Source of the DNA: Pyrus communis
Lineage: Eukaryota; Streptophyta; Magnoliopsida; Rosales; Rosaceae
Assembly: GCF_963583255.1 (NCBI RefSeq)
Contig: NC_084803.1
Span: 9,878,122 to 9,942,121 of the forward strand
DNA length: 64,000 bases
Direction of reading: 5' to 3'
Shown piece after piece: positions 57,411-64,000 of the stretch (positions within the stretch are counted from its first letter, which is position 1; each line of letters starts with the position of its first letter). Both the position numbers and the translations under genes were made by a program. The notes under the pieces were generated by a model. It ran no database searches. It was not told the origin of the DNA and saw nothing but the letters and a program-made list of their open reading frames with translations.

Positions 57411-58056
57411 TGTTGGTATTCACAAGAGTTTACTAACTCAATATGTGGGTGATAAGTTTACAAACTCTATCACACCTCTCACTTTCACTCTCAATAAAAT
57501 TGGACAAAGAAATAGAGAAAGGAGGGAACCAACAAGCTTTGGTAAAACACTTGGACTTTGATATATGAAAGAAGTAGCAAGCTTGGTGATAACAAACACT
57601 TTGAAATATTAGAAGAGTTTACAACTTTTAAAGCTTACAAGCTGAAAATGAGAATGGAAATGGGATTTGGATGGGATACTATAAAGCTTAGCAAGATGGC
57701 CTATTTATACAAAACAGAAATTGATAAACAATGCAACAACACATGCAATGAATGGGGTGTTTAACATCTTTACACCCTTTAAAACACATGCAAGAACTTT
57801 GGACAGTCTAGCACACATATGCAGCTATCTTTCCAGCTTGCAATCAACACTCTTTCGGCTAATACACAGCAGCACACTGCTGTCTTCCTGCTAGCACATC
57901 ACATGGCAGCACACTTGCTGTCTTTCATCACCATTTCAGCTAGCACATGGAGGAAACTTTAGTCTTTGTAGTTGCAGCATGTGTGGATACAACCTGTAAA
58001 GAAACTAACAGCTTGAAGCAACCTTTTACAGCCTGTTTTTATTTGAATTTCCAACA
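57411..58056 (-). repeat. 5' LTR of copia element 1
   Basis: This 646-bp LTR is followed by the GGAAT duplication and then the remainder of the gene 11 promoter. Transcription from it would run leftwards, away from gene 11. Confidence 0.9.
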
Positions 58057-58134
58057 GGAATAACAGCACAAATATTTTTTCTTGATTTCCCCCACACCCA
58101 ATTTATAGTTTTATCATACATTTATCCTCTCTTC

Positions 58135-58142
58135 TATATAAA
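58135..58142 (+). promoter_or_regulatory. TATA box of array gene 11
   Basis: TATATAAA lies 137 bp before the ATG and 74 bp after the copia target duplication, so the core promoter survives while everything further upstream is now 5.4 kb away. Confidence 0.7.
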
Positions 58143-58271
58143 TGTTTTAGAAACCATGCAACAGCTTCAACACACTCGAACATAACACAAACACTTAATT
58201 AGCTGCACAGCCTATTCTTCTCACAGCCTTACACACAAACTAGTACAAGAGATTCAATTCAACTGAGGAGA

Positions 58272-58556
58272 ATGTCTAGCGCAGCAGTTGCCGGGATGAT
58301 GTTTCAGTGTGTGTTCGAAGGAAGCCTTTCAATGCAAGATACAGAGATTGAGAGAAGGCCATATCATAAGAACTGCAATTGCGCTCTGCACTCCAAGGTT
58401 GGTATTTGCTCCAATGCACGTCAAAGGAACATCTCATTCCTAAAGAAGCAGTCATGGAGTGATAGTTCCTTACGCATGCAGGGGTTAGCTACTTCAAATT
58501 CTCTTCTCCTCTCGCCGGTAACATTTCCACATCCACTGAAAAATGAAAGAGTCTGA
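58272..58556 (+). CDS. Array gene 11: family member with frameshifted tail
   Basis: This intronless ORF has 94 residues and is nearly identical to gene 10 in its first 80 (MSSAAVAG, MMFQCVFEGSLSM, IERRPYHKNCNCALH, VGICSNARQRN). Changes are C50 to Arg (SNAR) and FPKKQSW to FLKKQSW. One C is missing in ACTTCAAATTC (ACTTCCAAATTC in gene 10), so the tail becomes SNSLLLSPVTFPHPLKNERV. A copia element sits 211 bp before the ATG and distal promoter modules are deleted. It is probably declining, but a core promoter and full core remain. Confidence 0.65.
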   Translation: MSSAAVAGMMFQCVFEGSLSMQDTEIERRPYHKNCNCALHSKVGICSNARQRNISFLKKQSWSDSSLRMQGLATSNSLLLSPVTFPHPLKNERV

Positions 58557-59060
58557 ATGGGCAGAATTCCTTATCACATAAACGATAGATAGACACCTCT
58601 CAGAGGCTAACTTGATGGGAAGATTGCGGATGAGTTAGAAGAAATTAAAAGGTTAGGAATTGAGAAGCAATTTTAATTCCTCGTTTCTCATGTTCTTATT
58701 CTTGTTCATAATTACTAGTACTACTCAAAAGATCAAATTGATTTTGAGTAATTCGTGCTTGTGGGTTTGTTTAATTTCTTCTACCTTCATCCAAATGTAA
58801 ATCTTTGGAGTACATATTTCTCCCTAATTTACCATTGTCACCATTTCTCAATGCAACTGAAACAGCATATATACTTACATATCAGACTTATTAGAACCGA
58901 GAGCCTGACAGTCCGAGTTCATATGCTCTTATCTTCCTAATTCGGTCTCTACTTATATTTGTGGTCACATTAACATCTTTTTAGCACTCGGACTGTGTAG
59001 TCATTACCATTTGAGCCATTTTATTTCTGTGTTTTACAAAGTTTTCAAGATGAATATCAT
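58557..59060. other. 3' flank of array gene 11
   Basis: No gene is seen. The sequence parallels 48553-48916 and 49605-49760, and joins the two sides of the second Cassandra without interruption (GAGAGCCTGACAGTCCGAG near 58900). This is the empty-site equivalent for that element. Confidence 0.7.
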
Positions 59061-59065
59061 CTTTT

Positions 59066-59568
59066 TGTTGGTATTCAAAGTAGTTTGCTAACTCAATACC
59101 AAAATATGTGGGTGATAAGTTTACAAACTCTATCACACCTCTCACTTTGCACTCTCAATAAAATTGGACAAGGAAAGAAATAGAGAAAGGAGGGAAGCAA
59201 CAAGCTTTGGCAAAACACTTAGACTTTGATATATAAAAAAAAAAGGTTTACAAACTGATGGAATAAGAAAGCTTACAAGCTTCTTCACAATTGGAAGTGG
59301 GATTCGGATGGGATAATTCTAAAGCCTAGCAAGGAGGCTTATTTATACAAGCAAAAAATGAATAAACAATAAGACAACACATGCAAACAGATCATGTGAA
59401 CTTTGGACAGCTTGCACACAGCAGCTCACATCTCTGCTGTCTTTCAACACACTTTCAGCTAGCACATGGAGGAAACTTTAGTCTTTGTAGTTGCAGCATG
59501 TGTGGATACAACCTGTAAAGAAACTAGCAGCAACCTTTTACAGCCTGTTTTTATTTGAATTTCCAACA
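59066..59568 (-). repeat. 3' LTR of copia element 2
   Basis: This 503-bp LTR runs TGTTGG...CCAACA. It lacks the GAAGTAGCAAGCTTGG stretch of element 1 and has an A11 run instead. Confidence 0.9.
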
Positions 59569-59580
59569 CGCCCCCTCAAA

Positions 59581-62500
59581 TCAAAACGCCTTCATGCCTA
59601 GCATTTCACGTAATAACCGGAATGATTCAACTGGTAGTGGCTTAGTGAAGATGTCAGCCACTTGTTCCTTTGTGTGACAATAGACAAGCTCAATTGTCTT
59701 TTGCTTCACATGGTCCCTTAGAATATGGAACCTGGTATCAATGTGCTTGCTCCTTCCATGTTGAACAGGATTCTTTGCAAGTTTGATTGCAGACACGTTA
59801 TCCACATGAATCACAGTCGATTCCACTTGTGGATGACACACTGACTTCAACAGATTTCTTAACCAAATTGCCTCACACACGATTGAGGCTACAGCAACGT
59901 ACTCGGCTTCACACGATGACAAAGCAACAATTGATTGCTTCTTTGAAGTCCATGAGAAAGTTGTTGATCCTAGAAAAAACACATAGCCAGTTGTGCTTTT
60001 CCTTTCATCTTGGTCACCTCCCCAATCACTATCTGAATAACCAAATAATTTTGCATCTTCACCAACATTATAAAATAGACCATAGTTTAGAGTATCTCTT
60101 ATGTACCTCAAAATTCTCTTGGCGGCCAGCCAATGAGACTCCCTTGGTGTTTCCATGTATCTACTCACGAGTCCAACACCATAAACTATATCAGGTCTTG
60201 TGATTGTAAGGTACCTTAGGCTTCCAACCAAGCTTTTGTACACGGTTGAGTTTACAAACTCACCTTCTCCATCCTTAGACAGCTTCAATCCAGTTGCAAC
60301 TGGAGTGTTGACAATATTGCACTTGTCCATATTGAATTTCTCCAATATATCTCTCATGTACTTTTGTTGAGAAATGTAGATACCATCACTTCCTTGCTTC
60401 ACTTCTATGCCAAGAAAGTATGACATTAATCCATTGTCAGTCATCTCGAATTCACTGAACATGGATTGCTTGAACTCACAGAACATTGCTTCATTGTTTC
60501 CTATAAACAACAAGTCATCTACATAGAGACAAATAATTAAGAACTCCCCTTTTGCACCATTCTTCATGTAAACTGAATGCTCGTATGGACATTTCTGAAA
60601 TCCATTTTGGTGAAGGTAGTTGTCAATCATTGAGTTCCAAGCTCATGGTGCTTGCTTGAGGCCATACAAAGCCTTCTTCAAACGATACACCTTATCTTCT
60701 TTTCCCTGTACTTGGAAGCCTTCTGGTTGTTCCACGTACACTTCTTCCTCAAGAACTCCATTAAGGAAGGCTGACTTGACATCTAGTTGATAAATTTTCC
60801 ATTTATGATGAGCGGCAAGAGAGATTAGTAATCTTACCGTGTCAAGTCTTGCAACTGGAGCATAGACTTCATCATAGTCCACTCCATACTTCTGTTTGTA
60901 GCCCTTTGCTACAAGCCTTGATTTGTATCGATCCACACTCCCATCTGCAGTGCGTTTGATCTTGTAAACCCACTTGACACCAATAGCCTTCTGATTTGGT
61001 GGGAGCTTTGTTAACTCCCAAGTGTCATTCTTCTCGATGGCATAGATCTCTTCTTCCATGGCTTTCTTCCAACGATCTTCTTCCACAGCTTCATTGAATG
61101 AGAGAGGCTCGTGGTCTGCATACAAGCAGAAAAAGTTGGTTTCTTCTTCTTCTTCTTGTCCATATATCTCAGTGAGACTTCTTAGCCTTACTGGAGTTGA
61201 GGAGCTGCTTTCTTCACTAGATGTCGGACCACTCCTTGCAGTTCTATGCAATGGAGTTGTTGTGGTTGTTTGAGCAGGTTGTTGCTCAACAGGTGGTACA
61301 ACTTCTGGTTCTTCAAAATCAGTGGAAACGATCTTCTCTTTACTGACTTCTTTGTTGTTCCACTTCCATGCCTTTTCCTCACTGAAGATGACATCTCTAC
61401 TAACCACTAATTTGCCAGTTAGTGGGTTGTAGAGCTTGTATGCCTTGGACTCTTCACTATAGCCCACAAACACACACTTCTCACCTCTATCATCAAGTTT
61501 CCTCCTCTTGGCTTCTGGAACTTGAGCATATGCAACACACCCAAAAATTCTTAGGTGTGTAACATTCGGCTTGTATCCACTCCAAGCCTCTTGTGGTGTC
61601 ATCCTCTTGACACTCTTTGTTGGACATCGATTCAACAAATAAATCGAACAAGCTACAACTTCTGCCCATAACTCTTTTGGCAAATTCTTCTCCTTAAGCA
61701 TGGACCTTGTCATGTCAAGGATGGTTCGATTCTTTCTTTCGGCTATCCCATTTTGCTGTGGGGTATAGGCAGCAGTAAGTTGATGCCTAATTCCTTGCTC
61801 CTTGCAGTATGCTTGGAAAGCATTGGAAGTGTACTCTCCACCTCTATCTGATCTCACAGCCACAAGCTTGTGGTTACTTTCAGCCTCTGTGAGTGCCTTG
61901 AACTCCTTGAATATTTTTAGGGCAACTGACTTCTCCTTGAGAAAATAGACCCAAGTCTTTCTACTGAAATCATCAATGAAGGTAATAAAATACCTATTAC
62001 CTCCATAAGACATGGGATCCAATGGACCACATATATCTGTGTGCACCAACTGCAGTGGTGCCTTTGCTCTCCATGTATCACCAACAGGGAACGATAGTCG
62101 TGCTTGCTTGCCAAGCACACAACCTTCACATACTTGGCGTGTGGCTTCAATTTGGGGTAGACCACGAACCATTCCTCCACTTGACAGCAACTTTAGGCCA
62201 TTGAAATTAAGATGGCCAAATCGAAGATGCCATTTCCATGACTCATCTTCCATTACACCGATGTTGCAGCTTCCAATCTTTGTGTTCAAATTCAACGGAA
62301 ACATCCGGTTCTTTGACATTCGAACACGTGCAATAAGCTTTCTCCTTGCATTCCTGAGAGTGAGAAGCATGTTCTCCATATGTATAATGTACCCTTTCTG
62401 GAGCAGTTGACCAATGCTTAGAATGTTGCTCTTCATACCTGGTATGTAGTAGGTATCGGAGATGTATTCTTCTTTACCATCCTTCTGGATGATCTTGATC

Positions 62501-63603
62501 TTCCCTTTGCCTTCAACTGGCAACTTTGAGGAGTCACCAAGACTTACAGATCCATAGGCCCCATCTTTGAGTTCGGCAAAAAACTCATTCTTTCCACACA
62601 TGTGATTGCTTGCACCAGAGTCCAAATACCAAACATCTTGTTGGCTACTGGAATCATGGTGTGCTAGCAAGACTGTAAGTTCTTCATCAGTATTTCCACT
62701 TGATTCTGCCATGTTGACATGCTCACCATTTTTATGTGAACATTCATTGGCATAATGTCCATATTGCTTCCATTTGTGACACTGGATATACGCCTTTCCT
62801 CGAGTAGATCTCCACTCCTGAGACTGACCTCGATTTTGTGCATAGCCTCGACCTCTTCCTCGAGCTCGTCCTCGGCTACGGTTAGATGAACTCCCACGAC
62901 GTGAGTTCCACTGCCCACGACCTCCATTTGGTTTGTCAATATTCAACTTTGACTCCAAAGCTTACTCTAGCGTTGTGGGGTTTGCATTCTTCTGAATGCG
63001 TTGCTCGTGAACTAGGAGGGATCCTAGTAGCTCTTCTGCGCTCATCACCTCCAAATCCTTGGATTCCTCAATGGCAGTCACCACATGCTCAAACTTAGAT
63101 GTGAGTGACCGAAGTATCTTCTTCACAACTCGTACTTCATCGAGTCTCTCGCCATTTCTCCTCATCTGATTTACTATCACAATGAGCCTTGAGTGATAGT
63201 CGGAGATGCACTCCCCTTCATTCATATGAGCAGTTTCAAAATCTGCTTGAAGTGATTGTAACCTCACTTTCTTGACTCGATCTACTCCTTTGTAGATTGT
63301 ACTGAGTGTATCTCATACTTGCTTGCTCGTTGTTGCTTCTGCAACCTTCTCGAACGTTGAATCTTCCAAACCCTGGTATAGAAGATACAGCGCCTTTTGG
63401 TCCTTCTTTCGTAAGTCCTTGAGAGTGTTCCTTTGATCAGCAGTATATACGGCTTCTTGCTCGGCAGTGGGTACAACATACCCACTACTGACAACTTCCC
63501 ATAGCTCCTGTGATCCAAACAATGCTTTGAATTGGATGCACCATCTTTCATAATTTTCTTTCTTCAATGTGGGAACTTGGAGTTGCACTAAGTTGGACGC
63601 CAT
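59581..63603 (-). pseudogene. copia gag-pol polyprotein of element 2, three stops
   Basis: One frame of 1341 codons runs from the ATG at 63603 (MASNLVQL) to the stop at 59581-59583, with the same domain order as element 1. Stops interrupt it at 63313-63315 (gag), 62962-62964 (end of gag) and 60640-60642 (reverse transcriptase, after [10 protein letters not shown]). The longest open part, 60643-62958, covers nucleocapsid, protease, integrase and the first part of reverse transcriptase. In the zinc knuckle the second cysteine is Trp ([14 protein letters not shown], codon 62770-62772). YVDDLLF and YSDSDWGG are kept. None of its stops coincides with those of element 1. Confidence 0.9.
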
Positions 63604-63630
63604 AACTACTGCACCTGCCAGAATGGTATT

Positions 63631-63645
63631 CTGGCTCTGATACCA
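63631..63645 (-). other. Primer-binding site of copia element 2
   Basis: The minus strand reads TGGTATCAGAGCCAG, identical to element 1, two bases from the LTR. Confidence 0.85.
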
Positions 63646-63647
63646 AT

Positions 63648-64000
63648 TGTTGGTATTCAAAGTAGTTTGCTAACTCAATACCAAAATATGTGGGTGATAA
63701 GTTTACAAACTCTATCACACCTCTCACTTTGCACTCTCAATAAAATTGGACAAGGAAAGAAATAGAGAAAGGAGGGAAGCAACAAGCTTTGGAAAAACAC
63801 TTGGACTTTGATATATAAAAAAAAAAAGGTTTACAAACTGATGGAATAAGAAAGCTTACAAGCTTCTTCACAATTGGAAGTGGGATTCGGATGGGATAAT
63901 TCTAAAGCCTAGCAAGGAGGCTTATTTATACAAGCAGAAAATGAATAAACAATAAGACAACACATGCAAACAGATCATGTGAACTTTGGACAGCTTGCAC
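63648..64000 (-). repeat. 5' LTR of copia element 2, truncated by the window
   Basis: It starts TGTTGGTATTCAAAGTAG and matches 59066-59418 apart from three substitutions and a one-base poly-A difference. Confidence 0.9.

Larger units (their letters stand above)
52681..58056 (-). mobile_element. Ty1/copia element in the promoter of array gene 11
   Basis: This is a complete 5376-bp element on the minus strand. LTRs are at 57411-58056 (5') and 52681-53334 (3'), both running TGTTGG...CCAACA. GGAAT duplications lie at 52676-52680 and 58057-58061. The primer-binding site TGGTATCAGAGCCAG is at 57394-57408 and the purine tract TTTGAGGGGGCG lies just before the 3' LTR. The gene 10 unit gives the empty site (GTGGGAATAACAGCAC near 48051). 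The two LTRs differ by about five substitutions and one 8-bp indel by eye, so the insertion is recent. Confidence 0.95.
59066..64000 (-). mobile_element. Second copia element of the same family (runs off window)
   Basis: The 3' LTR is 59066-59568 (503 bp), the purine tract TTTGAGGGGGCG lies at 59569-59582, and the primer-binding site is at 63631-63645. The 5' LTR starts at 63648 and is cut by the window end after 353 bp. The LTRs share ends with element 1 but are about 150 bp shorter internally, so this is a separate subfamily member and not a copy of element 1. CTTTT at 59061-59065 is the probable left target duplication. By eye the LTR halves differ at three bases plus one poly-A length change. 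Confidence 0.9.

Noticed and set aside
52836..57764. Two identical forward ORFs of 68 residues (52836-53042 and 57558-57764).
   Set aside because: They lie in the paired LTRs of one copia element, so their identity reflects the LTR copy mechanism.
53553..60203. Forward ORFs of 138 residues at 53553-53969 and 59787-60203.
   Set aside because: They are antisense to the conserved reverse transcriptase/RNase H region and are open as a by-product of its codon usage.

Overview
This is a plant nuclear window, most likely from a woody Rosaceae species of the apple/pear/stone-fruit type. The evidence is AT-rich intergenic DNA, small intronless genes behind TATA boxes, no bacterial-style operons, Ty1/copia and Ty3/gypsy LTR retrotransposons, hAT-like elements, SINEs, MITEs, and two Cassandra elements (LTR miniatures carrying 5S-rRNA-like sequence). 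The family assignment is inference from how these repeats look; no database was searched.

The only host genes I can support belong to one tandem cluster of a small intronless family, all on the + strand. ATGs lie at 1625, 4385, 11014, 30153, 33175, 35990, 38197, 40811, 48271 and 58272, with a headless copy ending at 45499. The full-length product is 106-107 residues, with a conserved centre (VFEGSLSM, IERRPYHKNCSC, GVCSN) and a variable tail. I do not recognise a function. Where no transposon intervenes, copies are 2.2-3.0 kb apart, and each unit carries related upstream DNA: a TTACTTGTATAACGAAA block about 600 bp before the ATG, an AATAACGTCTT block, and a TATATAAA box about 100-150 bp before the ATG. 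The array shows clear birth and death. Four copies are full length (4385, 33175, 35990, 38197), and 1625 is full length with a damaged TATA box. Three have frameshifted or shortened tails, one has a frameshifted core with a compensating shift, one has a stop at codon 5, and one has lost its 5' half. Two further CDS fragments are scattered in spacers.

Layout: 1-566, end of a copia element; 567-4708, units 1-2; 5965-9768, hAT-like MITE, three-LTR Cassandra, hAT element and SINE; 11014, unit 3; 12730-29013, a decayed copia element swollen to about 16 kb by nested insertions (a 4.3-kb hAT element holding an eight-fold 339-bp satellite, a gypsy solo LTR, a gypsy deletion derivative, and an LTR-like block); 29014-41140, units 4-8; 43128-45428, an unidentified GC-richer insertion that removed the front of unit 9; 45432-52680, units 9-10, a second Cassandra, and a duplicated spacer; 52681-58056, a copia element inside the promoter of unit 11; 58272, unit 11; 59066-64000, a second copia element of the same family, running off the window.

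The transposons do not work with the host genes, but they shape them. They spread the array apart, decapitated one copy, and separated another from its distal promoter. Because the units are paralogous, intact units act as empty sites for several insertions, so those boundaries can be read directly from the sequence.
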